A stretch of DNA of 64,000 bases from Antilocapra americana (GCA_007570785.1 ML664199.1:20654597-20718596); one strand, 5' to 3'; counted from the first letter of the stretch, positions 11,100-21,177 are shown. Program-made: numbers and translations. The notes: a model not told the origin generated them from the sequence alone.

Positions 11100-12330
11100 A
11101 AATCAAGAATATTTAAGAGAACAAAAAATATCATATAACCAGTGGAACGCACAATGGATGTCATCCTATCAAAATATACCAGGTATGCAAAGAAGCAGGA
11201 AAATCAGATTAAAAAGAGAAAAAATTCAAAGAAATATAAAAAAGGCAGATGATAGAGCCCCCCCATTTAAGCAGTTATAACTATATTATGCATGTTCAAG
11301 AAGGTAGAGGAAAGCATCAGTATGCTAAATAGACACAAGAAAAACACACAAGACTCAAACTGAAGAGATGAAAAATACAATGTCTGACATGAAAAACATA
11401 TTACAATGCAGTTATTAACAGCAGATTAAACCTTGAAAAAAATACATCTGTGCACCTGAAAACACAGAAGTAGAACATCCAATGAAAGCAGAGAAATTGA
11501 CTGGAAAAAAGAAAAAAAAAATCAATGAATTATGGAACAACTTCAAATGGCTTAATATGGATGTATTTGGAGTTTCCAACACAGGAAGCGGGAAGGAACA
11601 AAAATCTTTTTGAAGAAATAATGGCTGAAGTTTTTCCAAATTATATGAAAATAACGATCCAAAAAGCACCATACACCCTACAAAGGAAAAACATGAAGAA
11701 AACTACACCAAGGAACATCACAATCAAATTGACAGAAACCAATGAGAAAAATCTTAACAGCCAAAGAAAAACAACATACTTACAGAGAATCAAAGATAGA
11801 GTAGCGATTTCTCATACATAATAAAACAAGATAAAACTGCTAAAGCACTAAAACAAAAAGTCAACCTAGAACTTTATACCCAATGAAAATGTCTTTCAAA
11901 AGGCCAAATAAACAATTTTTGAGACATAAAACAGCTGAAGAATTCATCACTAGCAGACATGCACTACAAGAAATGTTAAAGGAACAAGTTTAGGAAGAAA
12001 GTAAATGAGTCCACTGGTAGCAAAGACTTGGACATGACTGAGTGACTGAACAACAATAACGACAAAATAAAAAAGATGGAAATCTGGATATATAACAAAG
12101 CGTATCAGAAACAGTAAATACATAGATAAATATAAAAGACCTTTTTCTTATTTTTTAAAATCTCTTTAAAGCATAATTAATTGTGCCAAAGTTGGAATAA
12201 CTTAAGCAACAAATAACGTAGTGCTAGAATATAATTCAAAATATAAAATATCTGTATGTCCATATTGATATAAATGATTGAATTAAAAAATAGAGAAATT
12301 AATCTCCTATACAGAAGAATTCCAGATAAA
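11100..12330 (+). mobile_element. Ancient L1/HAL1 ORF1-region remnant
   Basis: Degraded sense-strand L1 sequence. Recognisable pieces are AAATTGACAGAAACCAATGAG near 11728, CAACCTAGAACTTTATACCC near 11862 and GCAGACATGCACTACAAG near 11953, all typical of the ORF1 3' part of HAL1/L1M elements. Open frames are short. A small Bov-A tail (12012-12055, GACATGACTGAGTGACTGAAC) is inserted. Confidence 0.7.
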
Positions 12331-12331
12331 T

Positions 12332-12554
12332 TACAACTGACTCTTGAACAACATGAGTTTGAATTGTTCAGGTCCACTTATACATAGATTTTTTTTTTAT
12401 AATAACTATATACTGTAGTGCTATACAATCTGCAGTTGACTGATTTCACAGATGCAGAACCATGGATAGAAAAAGCAGACTATAAAGTTATACATGTATT
12501 TTCAAGCCCATGAGGTTTAGCACCCTTAAGTCTTGATTATTCAAGGGTCAACTA
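12332..12554. mobile_element. Tigger/pogo-type short DNA transposon remnant
   Basis: The ends form terminal inverted repeats: TACAACTGACTCTTGAACAACA at the left and, reversed, TATAGTTGACCCTTGAATAATC at the right, each bordered by TA. This is the non-autonomous mariner/Tigger structure; there is no transposase frame. Confidence 0.65.
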
Positions 12555-12977
12555 TATATAGATACTCCACTTGAAAAGGGAGGCAGCATAGTTCCCCACT
12601 TCTTAGTAAGGGCTGCTCATAATGACTTCCTTCCAAAGAGTACAGTATGGAAAGGGGTGAAAAAAAAGTGACTTCCCAGTAGGGAAACCTACAAACACAA
12701 CTTCAGCCAAGTGATCAAAGTCAACATCAACAGTTATAAATCATGTTGATAATATGTACCCTTAATATGATGTGATGAAATGGTATCTAAACTTTGTGAT
12801 GTTTCTCTCAAAAATCCATAAAGCCTAACCATGAGGAAAAAGGCAAATCCTAGTAGAGCAGTGTCCTACAATAAACTTGACTAGAATTCCTCAATTAGAA
12901 GGGTCATTTCATAGTCATAAAGGAGTTAGTCATCAAAGACAAGGAAGGTCTAAGAAATTATCACAGCTCAGGGAAAC

Positions 12978-13619
12978 CTTCATGGTAAATAAATGGGGAA
13001 ACAATGTAAACAGTGAGAGACTTTGTTTTGGGGGGGCTCCAAAATCACTGCACATGGTGACTCCAACCCTGAAATTAAAAGACACTTGCTCCTTGAAAGA
13101 AAATCTATGACAAACCTAAACAGTATATTAAAAAGCAGAGACATTAATTTGCTGACAAAGGTCCATCTAGTCAAAGCTATGGTTTTTCCAGCAGTCATGT
13201 GTGTATGTGAGAGTTGGACTATAAAGAAAACTTAGCTCAGAAGAATTGATGCTTTTGAACTGTGGTGTTGGAGAAGACTCGAGAGTCTCTTGGACTGCAA
13301 GGAGATCCAACCAGACCATCCTAAAGGAAGTCAGTTCTGAATATTCATTCGAAGGATGGATGTTGAAGCTGAAACTCCAATACTTTGGCCACCTGATGTG
13401 AAGAACTGATTCACTGGAAAAGACCCTGATGCTGAGAAAGACTGAAGGCAGGAGGATAACGGGACAAAAGAGGATGGGATGGTTGGATGGCATCACTGAC
13501 TCAATGGACATGAGTTTAAGCAAGCTTCAGGAGTTGGTGATGGACAGGGAAGCCTGGCTTGCTGCAGTCCATGGGGTCGCAAAAAGTCAGACATGACTGA
13601 GCGACTGAACTGAACTGAA
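12978..13619 (+). mobile_element. BovB LINE 3' end
   Basis: Starts within the RT region (CATGGTAAATAAATGGGGAAAC) and ends TGAACTGAACTGAA. It interrupts an older L1 3' UTR whose two halves resume on either side, so it is the younger insertion. Coding is broken. Confidence 0.92.
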
Positions 13620-13721
13620 GAGAGGCCTAAAGAGACAAAATAACATGGCATCTTGGATCAAAACCCAGAACAGAAAAAAATTAAGTAAAAACAAAGGAAA
13701 TATGAATAAAGTACGGACCTG

Positions 13722-13798
13722 AGTTAGGACAGGAAATCCTGGCATGCTGCAGTCCATGGGGTCACAAAGAGACAGACACAACTTAGCGACTGAACAAC
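13722..13798 (+). mobile_element. Bov-A SINE 3' fragment
   Basis: TGCAGTCCATGGGGTCACAAAGAG..ACACAACTTAGCGACTGAAC is the Bov-A 3' end in forward orientation, inserted in the old L1 3' UTR. Confidence 0.8.
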
Positions 13799-13809
13799 AA
13801 ATGGACCCA

Positions 13810-13956
13810 AGTTAATAATGCATGCGTACTCAGTCACTTAGTCGTGTCTGATTCTTTGAAACCCCACTAACTACAGCCTACCAGGTTCCTGTCCATGGAT
13901 TTCTCTAGGCAAGAATAGTGGAGTGGGTTGCCATTTCCTTCTCATGAGTTAATAAT
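13810..13956 (-). mobile_element. Bov-A SINE with target-site duplication
   Basis: The reversed Bov-A unit (13820-13946, CTCAGTCACTTAGTCGTGTC to GAGTGGGTTGCCATTTCC) lies between two copies of AGTTAATAAT (13810-13819 and 13947-13956). Confidence 0.85.
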
Positions 13957-14139
13957 AATGTACCAATACTGGTTCATTAATTGCAATAACTGTATCTTAC
14001 TAATGTAAGATGTTAATAACTGGACAAACTGTGCAGGGAATGAGATGGTACATAGGAACTCCTTTTACCACTTGCTCAATTTTTCTATAAATCTAAACTG
14101 TTCTTAAAAAATAAGTCTATTAATTTAAAATAGCTAATT

Positions 14140-14911
14140 GGCTGCCTAAAAGAAAGTTAACAGTGTATTGGAGGGTTATAAGAAACAGAAATAAAACATA
14201 TGACAACAACAGCACAAAAACCAGGAGATGAAAGATACAAGTAAACCACTGTAATATTCTTAAACTATAAGGGAAGAGGTATACTTGAAAGTAGACTATG
14301 GTAAGTTAATGATGCATATTGTAAACCCTAGAGCAAACACTAAAAAGGAGACACAAAAGCAATATAGCAACTATTTAAGGGAAAAAAAAAAAAAAACAGA
14401 TAAGAAGCTGACAAAAGAGAAACATTATAGAAAAAGAACTCAACTAATGTAAAATGCAGAAATTAGGGAAAATATAAAAAAATAAAAAGCAAACAGCTAG
14501 ATATTATGTTTATGCACAACCATATCAACAATCACATTAGATGAAAAGGATTACACAATCTCAAGTAAAAAGCAATGATTACCAAATTGGATAAAAAAGC
14601 AAGGCCCAAAAGAGATACACTTTGAATTAAACATAAAGAAACAAATAGGAATGAAATGAGAGTCCATGCCACACTAATGAAAAAGGAGTGGATGCCACAC
14701 TAACCCAAAAAAAGAATACTATTAGTATCCAAAAATATAGATTCCAAGATTCCAAAGATTATTACCGAAGATAAAAAGAATAATTTCAGAATCATAAAGG
14801 AGTCAGTTCAGCAAGAGTACTTACAATCCTAAAAGTTTATTTACCCAAAGAACTTCAAAGTACATGAAGAAAAAACTGACAAAAATGAAAGTAGCAACAG
14901 AAAAAAACAAA
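14140..14911 (+). mobile_element. Ancient L1 internal region (ORF1 end to endonuclease)
   Basis: Pieces such as GTAAACCCTAGAGCAAACAC near 14321, CAACCATATCAACAATCACA near 14518 and GGATAAAAAAGCAAGGCCCAA near 14589 are typical of old L1 sequence around the ORF2 endonuclease start. It probably continues beyond the later insertions at 16854. Confidence 0.65.
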
Positions 14912-15737
14912 TATAACCTAGCCTCTCTTTATCCAGTTTCACTTTCTGTAGTTTCAATTACCTGTGGTCAACTGAAAATATTAAATGAAAAATTTCAGAA
15001 ATAAACAATTCATAAGTTTTTAATTGTGTACCATTTTGAGTAGTGTGACAGAATCTTGTACTGCCACACTCCATCTCACCCAGGATGTGAATCACAGTCT
15101 GTCCAGGGTATCAGCCTGTTAGTCACTTAATAGCTGTCTTGGATATAAGATCCACTGTCCTAGTATCTCAGTGTTTGTTTTCAAATAATTCTTATTTTAC
15201 TTAATGCTGCTGTGCTGTGCTTAGTTGCTTAGTCCTGTCTGACTCTGTGATCCCATGGACTGTAGCCTGCCAGGCTCCTCTGTACATAGGGATTTTCCAG
15301 GCAAGAATACTGGAGTGGGTTACCATGCCCTCCTTCAGGGGATCTTTCCCACTCGGGGACTGAACCCAGGTCTTCCTCAGGGCAAGTGGATTCTTTACCA
15401 TCTGAGCCACCAGGGAAAGGGAAGCCCACGAATACTGGAGTGAGTAGTCTATCCCTTCTCCAGGGGATCTTTCCCATTCAGGTATCGAACTGGGGTCTCC
15501 TGCATTTCAGGCATATTCTTTACCAGTTGAGCTACCAGGGAAGCCCCATTTTACTTAACAATGACCCTTAAATGCAAGAGTAAAGAGGATGGCAATTTAG
15601 ATATTCTCTTACTGTGCCTAATTTATAAGTTGAACTTTATCATAGGTATGAACACATACAGGGTTTGGTACTATCCAGTTTCATGCATCCACTGGGGCCT
15701 TGGAATATACCCCTGTAGATAGAGCAGGATTAATGTA
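14912..15737 (+). mobile_element. Tigger-type DNA transposon remnant split by a SINE
   Basis: The left end (TATAACCTAGCCTCTCTTTATCC) and right end (TTGGAATATACCCCTGTAGAT...AATGTA) are diverged inverted termini. Between them are TCAGAAATAAACAATTCATAAG and TTTTACTTAACAATGACCC, phrases of a Tigger element. The body is interrupted by a Bov-tA at 15205-15547. There is no intact transposase. Confidence 0.7.
15194..15558 (-). mobile_element. Bov-tA SINE (long form) with target-site duplication
   Basis: A reversed Bov-tA at 15205-15547 has two copies of the tRNA-Glu-like head (ACCATCTGAGCCACCAGGGA near 15399 and ACCAGTTGAGCTACCAGGGA near 15523). Perfect 11-bp duplications ATTTTACTTAA flank it at 15194-15204 and 15548-15558. 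Confidence 0.92.
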
Positions 15738-16853
15738 GCAGTAGTGGCGGCAAGGAGATATCCCATGTCCAAGGTCAGGAGCAGTGGCTGTGAGCAGATA
15801 CTCCATACCCAAGGTAAGAGAAAACCAAGTAAGACGGCAGGTGCTAAGAGAGGGCATCAGAAGGCAGACAGACTGAAACCACAATAACAGAAAACTAGCC
15901 AGTCTGATCAAATGGACGACAGCCTTGTCTAACTCAATGAAACTAGCCATGCCGTGTGGGGGCACCCAAGACAGACGGGTCATGGTGGAGAGGTCTGACA
16001 GAATGTGATCCACTGGAGAAGGGAATGGCAAACCACTTCAGTGTTCTTGCCTTGAGAACCCCATGAACAGTATGAAAAGGCAAAAACATAGGACACTGAA
16101 AGATGAACTCCCCCATGCTGGTAGGTGCTCAATATGCTACTACTGGAGATCAGTGGAGAAATAAATCCAGAAAGAATGAAGGGATGGAGCCAGAGCAAAA
16201 ATAACACCCAGTTGTGGATGTGACTGGTGACAGAAGCAAGGTCCAGTGGCTGACTTTATTTTTCTGGGCTCCAAAATCACTGCAGATGGTGATTGCAGCC
16301 CTGAAATTAAAAGACGCTTGCTCCTTGGAAGGAAAATTATGACCAACCTAGACAGCCTCTTAAAAAGCTGAGACATTATTTTGCCAGCCAAGGTCCATCT
16401 AGTCAAGGCTACAGTTTTTCCAGTGGTCATGTATGGATGTGAGAATTGGACTATAAAGAAAGCTGAGTGCCAAAGAATTGATGCTTTTGAACTGTGGTGT
16501 TGGAAAAGACTCTTGAGAGTCCCTTGGACTGCAAGGCGATCCAACCAATCCATCCTAAAAGAGATCAGTCCTGGGTGTTCATTGGAAGGACTGATGCTGA
16601 GGCTGAAACTCCAATACTTTGACCACCTGATGCAAAGAGCTGACTCATTTGAAAAGACCCTGATGCTGGGAAAGATTGAGGGCAGGAGGAAAAGGGGACG
16701 ACAGGGGATGAGATGGCTGGATGGCATCACCGACTCAATAGACATGAGTTTGGGTAAGATCCAGGAGTTGGTGTTGGACAGGAAGGCCTGGTGTGCTGCA
16801 GCTCATGAGGTCGCAAAGAATCTGACACAACTAAGTGACTGAACTGAACTGAA
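15736..16853 (+). mobile_element. Internally deleted BovB: 5' leader joined to 3' end
   Basis: 15736-16243 is the BovB 5' leader (GCGGCAAGGAGATATCCC, GTCTAACTCAATGAAACTAG, ACTGGAGAAGGGAATGGCAA, GATGTGACTGGTGACAGAAG). At about 16243-16248 it passes without a break into the 3' region (GCTGACTTTATTTTTCTGGGC) and ends TGACTGAACTGAACTGAA. The endonuclease and nearly all of the RT, about 2 kb, are absent, leaving both termini. The bases CAGTG at the join occur in the 3' region too, suggesting microhomology. Confidence 0.9.
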
Positions 16854-17230
16854 GGTGCGAGACAGTCATATACAGCAAAAGTCAACCAAAATAGGGAGCA
16901 TCATTACAGATCCCAAAACCATTAAAAGGATAATAAGAGAATATCATAAACTTTTAAACCAATAAATTAAAAAATCTAGATGAAAATCCTCAAAGGAAAC
17001 AAACTACCAAAGCTTACTCAAGGGGAGATAATCTGATACAGAGAAAACACCTTTTAATCACACACAGAACACCCACATAAATAAAATTTTATTTTTACAA
17101 ACACCACCATTTATTCACAATGCAATACAACCAGAAATGGCAAATTAAAATGAAAAAAGACATTCCATGAGAAAATTTTTATATCTTCTATTAAATAACT
17201 CCAGGGTACAGGGGAACTACAAATTAAGTT
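16854..17230 (+). mobile_element. Ancient L1 ORF2 fragment
   Basis: ACAGATCCCAAAACCATTAAAAG, CTTTTAAACCAATAAATT and ACAAACTACCAAAGCTTACTC are a degraded copy of the L1 ORF2 region before the RT core. It is probably the continuation of 14140-14911 after later insertions. Confidence 0.65.
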
Positions 17231-17690
17231 CTAAAAAATAAAACATACATGTCAGCATCTACAGGATACCTTTAAAATGATAATGAGAGAAAAATGCAAA
17301 TCGTTAAAAACACATCAAGAAAAATATTCTCTCACTGGCCAAATCTGGGATAATTTAAACACCAGATAGGAAAAAAAGGATTATAATCCATCAGATAAAT
17401 TACTTTTAAAATCCATAAGCCTGATATAAATAAATGGTAAAAGGAAAGTTACTCTATCACAGAATGCCAATTAACAGACACAAAAGAAAGAAAATCATTG
17501 GGAAACATCAATTGACTGGAACAAGAGTCAATGGCTGCTACAATGGAGGGCGGAGGGAGGAAAAGAGTTGGATGTCTCAGAGTAGCTTCCTCTAAGTCCT
17601 TAATAATTACAAGAGGAAAGTCTGGCAGATGCCACCTTAAACCTGTGATCAGAGATAACATCATCAATAATGAGACCTGCTGACATCCCA
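17231..17690. other. FANCL intron 1, probable degraded L1 middle
   Basis: A-rich, non-coding sequence between two L1-derived blocks of the same orientation. I cannot align it to a specific element. Confidence 0.35.
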
Positions 17691-18310
17691 TGCCCTAAAA
17701 TGGACACGATATTCTTTCTGTGGCATATGTGTTAGAACTGCATAACCTGAATTTAACAATGAGGAGAGTCAAATCTAAATTGAGGGACAGTCTACCTAAT
17801 GACCAGCCTGTACCCCAAAAATGTCAAGTCCATGAAAAACAAAGGAAGCCTAAGGAACTACTCCAGATTAGAGAGACAGGACAACTAAATGTAATGTGAC
17901 ATTTTACATCAGATGGTTAGGGGCCAGGAAGAGGTATTAAAAACGTAACTGGCAATAGTAATAAAATCTGAATCTGGACTTCAGATTAGATAATGGTTAT
18001 TATATGATGATTAAATATCCTGATTTTGATAACGGTATAGAGGCTATGTTATGAGTGTGTCCTTGTTGTCACGAAATACACACTTAAGAATTCAAGAATA
18101 AAGGAGAACCCTGTCTGCAACTTAATCTCAAACTATTCAGGGAAATAATGTGTGCACACACCCACCCACATACACAGACTCAGAATAAATCAAATGAGGC
18201 AAAGAGAAAAGGGTGAAACTCCTCAAATGTGTACATAAATTTTTCCTACATCCTTGCTATTTTTCTGTAAACTTGAAATTATATAGAAGACAAACATTTT
18301 TAGAGAAAAC
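17691..18310 (+). mobile_element. Ancient L1 3' UTR, second copy
   Basis: AAATTGAGGGACAGTCTACC, CAAAAATGTCAAGTCCATGAAAAACAAAG and TTGATAACGGTATAGAGGC match the same old L1 3'-UTR family as 12557-14125, in the same orientation and unbroken. It ends near TTTTTCTGTAAACTTGAAATT. Confidence 0.7.
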
Positions 18311-19440
18311 GAGCTCCACCAAAACAAAACAATGTTAAATAAGATCTTCAGGTTAGGATTTCAACAAGCTGCTTAAGCCAGGTAAAATGAAAATTGTAGC
18401 TATAAGCAAAGATCCTAATAAAATTCCATCTAATCTGACTACTGATGGCTACACGTTTTCTAAGAAGCTTCAGCAGATACAAGCAATATCTCTTCAACTT
18501 TTTTAATGTTGTGAAAGTTTCAACTAGGTAACTAGTATTTCAAGACCAATACTTCCAACTGGGGAAGGAAAAGGTGGATTAATTTTATTCCGGAAGTAAC
18601 AATGAAATTTCACCTTTCGTGATGAAATCTACTTTCTGTGATGGTCACAATGAATTTGAAAACAAATGAAGTTCAAGTGTATGGTCTATAATCTTTTCTT
18701 AATCCATCTATTTACGATTAGTTCTAAACCTAATATACTCAGGAATAGGTAAAATTTTCATTTAGCATGTGAATTTAAGTAATTCACTCACTATTCTTGA
18801 TTGGTTTGAGGAAACTTCAAAACATGCGGTAATTCCTAGAACATGGCACCTATCTTCAAAATAGAGGTGCGCTGGTTGGGGAGAGGGCAAAATGTTGAAT
18901 CTGTCCGGAAAGAAAAGTCTATGCTCAGAATTCTAACCTAAGGTAGCTTGGTAGAGGAGGAAAACCTACTAGTGCAATTAGATACACTGAGTTTAAAGGA
19001 GTCTGTTGCGATCAAGGACAAGTAACTTAATGCCCCCACCCCAATTCCCCATGCCGTGATTTACTCAACTATAAAACGAAAATTTATTTTTAAATTTCTG
19101 CTTCAAAAGGCTGAGGATTAGGCGAGATATTGTAGTTGGAAAGCGCTTTGTAAACTTCAAAACCCTACACGTGTTTACTGTGTGTAATACACTCCACAAG
19201 AGAGGCCACTTGGAATCCGCAAAGATAATTCGGCTGTCAGGAGTTCCTACAAAATACCGCAACTGGATGTGCTCTGGTACACTGGACTAGGCAGAGAGCC
19301 ACGCAGTTCTCCTCAAATACGTTCTTTCTGCAGGAAATAACGAATATAATGAGGTAGCGCAGACACCCCTCTGAATGGCCTCCAACCTTCGCAGGGATGA
19401 GGGAATGCTGAGTATCGGGGCAAGCAAAAACTAACTTTTT
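18311..19440. other. FANCL intron 1, 5' part, repeat-poor
   Basis: About 1.1 kb of unique-looking sequence leading into the CpG island. No repeat or exon recognised; it is the most likely place for intronic regulatory sequence near the promoter. Confidence 0.5.
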
Positions 19441-19794
19441 CAAAACTTGAGGCGTGCGACCGACGCTAACTTAGGAGCCAGGCAGAGGGCGGCGGGCACA
19501 GGGGCGTGCCCGCAGCCGGCTCCCCTCCCCCGCGCTCCGCTCTCGTCGCTCGCGCGCGGACTCCTGGCGTCTCCTGCGGGCGGCCACCCCGGCCCCGGCG
19601 AGCAAACGGCGGCGAGGAGCGGGTTTCCAGCCACAGCCCGCAAACTTCTACTCTCCGAGAAGGCCTCGCGGGCCACCCTTCTCAGAAACCGCAAGTCCGA
19701 TTCCCCTAACCCCTCAGGTCACGGACTGCCAGGGCCCGGGCTGCGCCGCCAAAGGAAAGCTCTCCGAGCGAAAGAGCATCGGCCGGGCGAGTAC

Positions 19795-19890
19795 CTGAGC
19801 CGAAATGAAGCCTTCATACACGGTTTTCGCCCGGTTCTGAGGCAGAAAGAGCGGAAACTGGCGCAGCAGGGTCGCTTCTGTCTCCGCCAT
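19795..19890 (-). CDS. FANCL: FANCL coding exon 1 (residues 1-32)
   Basis: FANCL is the RING-type E3 ligase of the Fanconi anaemia core complex. With the E2 UBE2T it monoubiquitinates FANCD2 and FANCI in the nucleus during interstrand-crosslink repair. Read on the minus strand, the frame from 19890 starts MAETEATLLRQFP and ends KTVYEGFISAQ exactly at a splice donor (CAG|GTACTC, intron starting at 19794). Human FANCL, as I recall it, starts MAVTEASLLRQ and also ends exon 1 with EGFISAQ. The exon carries exactly 96 coding bases, so the intron is phase 0. The start has a good Kozak context (G at -3, G at +4) and lies in a CpG island. The donor has a weak +5 position (T). An in-frame ATG further upstream (20175) would add residues unlike FANCL and is not used. 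Identification is from memory of the human protein; exons 2 and 3 confirm it independently. Confidence 0.96.
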
Positions 19891-19935
19891 AGCTCGCGCT
19901 CCGCGGAAACGGCGGGTCCCGGCGGCCGCGGGCCC

Positions 19936-19947
19936 CGCACATGCGCA
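19936..19947. promoter_or_regulatory. Putative NRF1 site in the FANCL promoter
   Basis: CGCACATGCGCA matches the NRF1 palindrome YGCGCAYGCGCR at 11 of 12 positions. It lies 46 bp upstream of the FANCL ATG, where NRF1 commonly acts near the start site of CpG-island promoters. Inferred from sequence only. Confidence 0.6.
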
Positions 19948-19990
19948 GTCCCGCCTGCGCCTGGGGCGCCGAGCGACGAACGGCCGCGCG

Positions 19991-20001
19991 TTTGGCGGGA
20001 A
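19991..20001 (+). promoter_or_regulatory. Putative E2F site in the FANCL promoter
   Basis: TTTGGCGGGAA is a full match to the E2F consensus TTTSGCGSGAA, about 100 bp upstream of the FANCL ATG. Fanconi anaemia genes are known to be induced with the cell cycle through Rb/E2F, which fits the role of this gene in S phase. Binding itself is inferred. Confidence 0.65.
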
Positions 20002-20104
20002 GTCTCGGGTTTTCCGTGGGCCAAAATGAAGGTCCGGTGGTGGTCCGGGTGCCTGGGCTCCGCTCACCTCCAGCCAGAGTAAATTCGGCTCAGCTGGAGG
20101 CAGC

Positions 20105-20109
20105 ATTGG
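20105..20109 (-). promoter_or_regulatory. CCAAT box upstream of FANCL
   Basis: ATTGG on the plus strand reads CCAAT in the direction of FANCL transcription, about 215 bp upstream of the ATG at the island edge. It is a candidate NF-Y site; the motif is short, so support is modest. Confidence 0.35.
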
Positions 20110-20120
20110 GTCCAACGCGA

Positions 20121-20836
20121 GGCAGGAGGGAAGGTTGTTTTCCGAACCTGACCATACTAGCTTTGATTGTCCCAAGAACCGTGTTGGATGTTTCTATTAA
20201 TCCTGACTCAAATCAACACCAGGCTTCTGGTGCGTTACACTTGCCAATATCTAAGGCAAAACAGGAGGGGAAATTGCTGATGGACTTGAGGAACCGAATT
20301 TAATTTTTCTTTAACCCTTTCTGTGTGCCGTGCTAAGTCACTTAAGTCGTGTCACTTAAGTAGGACCAACACAAAAATTATGTGACCCTATGGACTGTGG
20401 TCAGCCAGGCTTCTCTGTCCGTGGGATTCTCCAGGCAAGGATACTGGTATACATATTTCTAACTTAGGAATGGTAATTATCCATTCTTTTTTTTTTTCTT
20501 TACTAAGGGGTGATTAAATAAGGAACTTAATATTTACTGCACAGTTATTTGATCTCAATCAATATTCAATGCAATATTCAATACTGCAATCAATCTTCAG
20601 TCAATTCAATAGTCAATATTCAATACCGTATTTTTGAGCCCTTGTATTTGCTAAACGTCATTGTAATAGGCTGCAGGTTGTGGAAAAATGTGTAAGATTC
20701 ACACCCAAACATTTTGATTGCCCTCAAAATCGGATGAGACTTCTTCAAGATTCTTAGTTTGACAAGAATTATAAATTTTCTGGATGCTTAGAGAAAAACA
20801 AGAATGTTAGCAGTGTAAATATAAATTACTCTAAAG
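20121..20836. other. Upstream flank of FANCL
   Basis: Unique sequence apart from the SINE at 20322-20448. A cluster of CAATATTCAAT-like words lies at about 20555-20626. Confidence 0.5.
20322..20448 (-). mobile_element. Bov-A SINE with an internal filler
   Basis: A reversed Bov-A (GTGCTAAGTCACTTAAGTCGTG, then GTGACCCTATGGACTGTGG, CTCCAGGCAAGGATACTGG). Where the family has CGACTCTTT, this copy has about 27 unrelated bases (ACTTAAGTAGGACCAACACA and onward, 20354-20380). Confidence 0.8.
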
Positions 20837-21005
20837 CAGTGGTTTTCAAAGATCCTGGATTCATTAGCATCACCTGGGAAATTTTACATCACCTTTACAG
20901 AAAAGTAAATTCGCATCCCTCTGTCTCAGAGTGACGCCCAATCATCTGTGTTACAACAAGCACTCGAGGTACTATGTTGCACAGGCTAAAGTTAGAGAAT
21001 CTCCC
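20837..21005 (+). mobile_element. MER5A-type hAT (Charlie) MITE
   Basis: Begins CAGTGGTTTTCAAAG, contains TTAGCATCACCTGGGAAATTT and ATCATCTGTGTTACAACAAGC, and ends GCTAAAGTTAGAGAATC. This is the MER5A layout with its near-palindromic ends. Confidence 0.8.
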
Positions 21006-21177
21006 CAGAGGCATGGCATGCCATCCACTCGGTTATGCAATTCATTTGTTAAAGATGACAGGCTACAAGTTTTTTTAGGGGCATAAAGTGAAGGTCGTTA
21101 AAACAGTAGGGCCAACACAAAGATTATTAGCACGTATAGTCACTGCCTTCAAGGACTTATAACTTCTGAGTTAAACC

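Larger units (their letters stand above)
12557..14125 (+). mobile_element. Ancient L1 3' UTR, interrupted by BovB and Bov-A insertions
   Basis: GTAGGGAAACCTACAAACAC, AGCCAAGTGATCAAAGTCAAC and ATAATATGTACCCTTAATATG near 12680-12770 belong to an old L1 3' UTR. It continues after the BovB insertion at 13620 (AGAGGCCTAAAGAGACAAAA) and ends with TTTTTCTATAAATCTAAACTG near 14090. The interruptions are 12978-13619, 13722-13798 and 13820-13946. Confidence 0.7.
19441..20120. promoter_or_regulatory. FANCL: CpG island over FANCL exon 1 and promoter
   Basis: About 680 bp are strongly G+C- and CpG-rich (many CGCG, GGCGGC and CGGCCG blocks), in contrast to AT-rich flanks. The island spans the 5' part of intron 1, exon 1, the 5' UTR and about 230 bp upstream of the ATG. 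I see no TATA box at a suitable distance. Such islands are typical of widely expressed genes and often start transcripts in both directions, but I see no identifiable exon on the opposite strand. Confidence 0.9.

Noticed and set aside
15201..15477. Overlapping frames with readings such as SSILAWKIPM
   Set aside because: These phrases recur in every Bov-tA copy in the window; they are SINE sequence, not genes.
19447..20082. Open frame of 211 residues on the plus strand over the CpG island
   Set aside because: It is antisense to FANCL exon 1 and rich in Arg, Pro, Gly and Ala, as expected from GC-rich DNA without stops. No domain is visible.
19714..20175. A longer FANCL N-terminus starting at 20175
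   Set aside because: The added residues do not resemble FANCL, and the ATG at 19890 has a good context and matches the human start. The frame past 19795 is intron.
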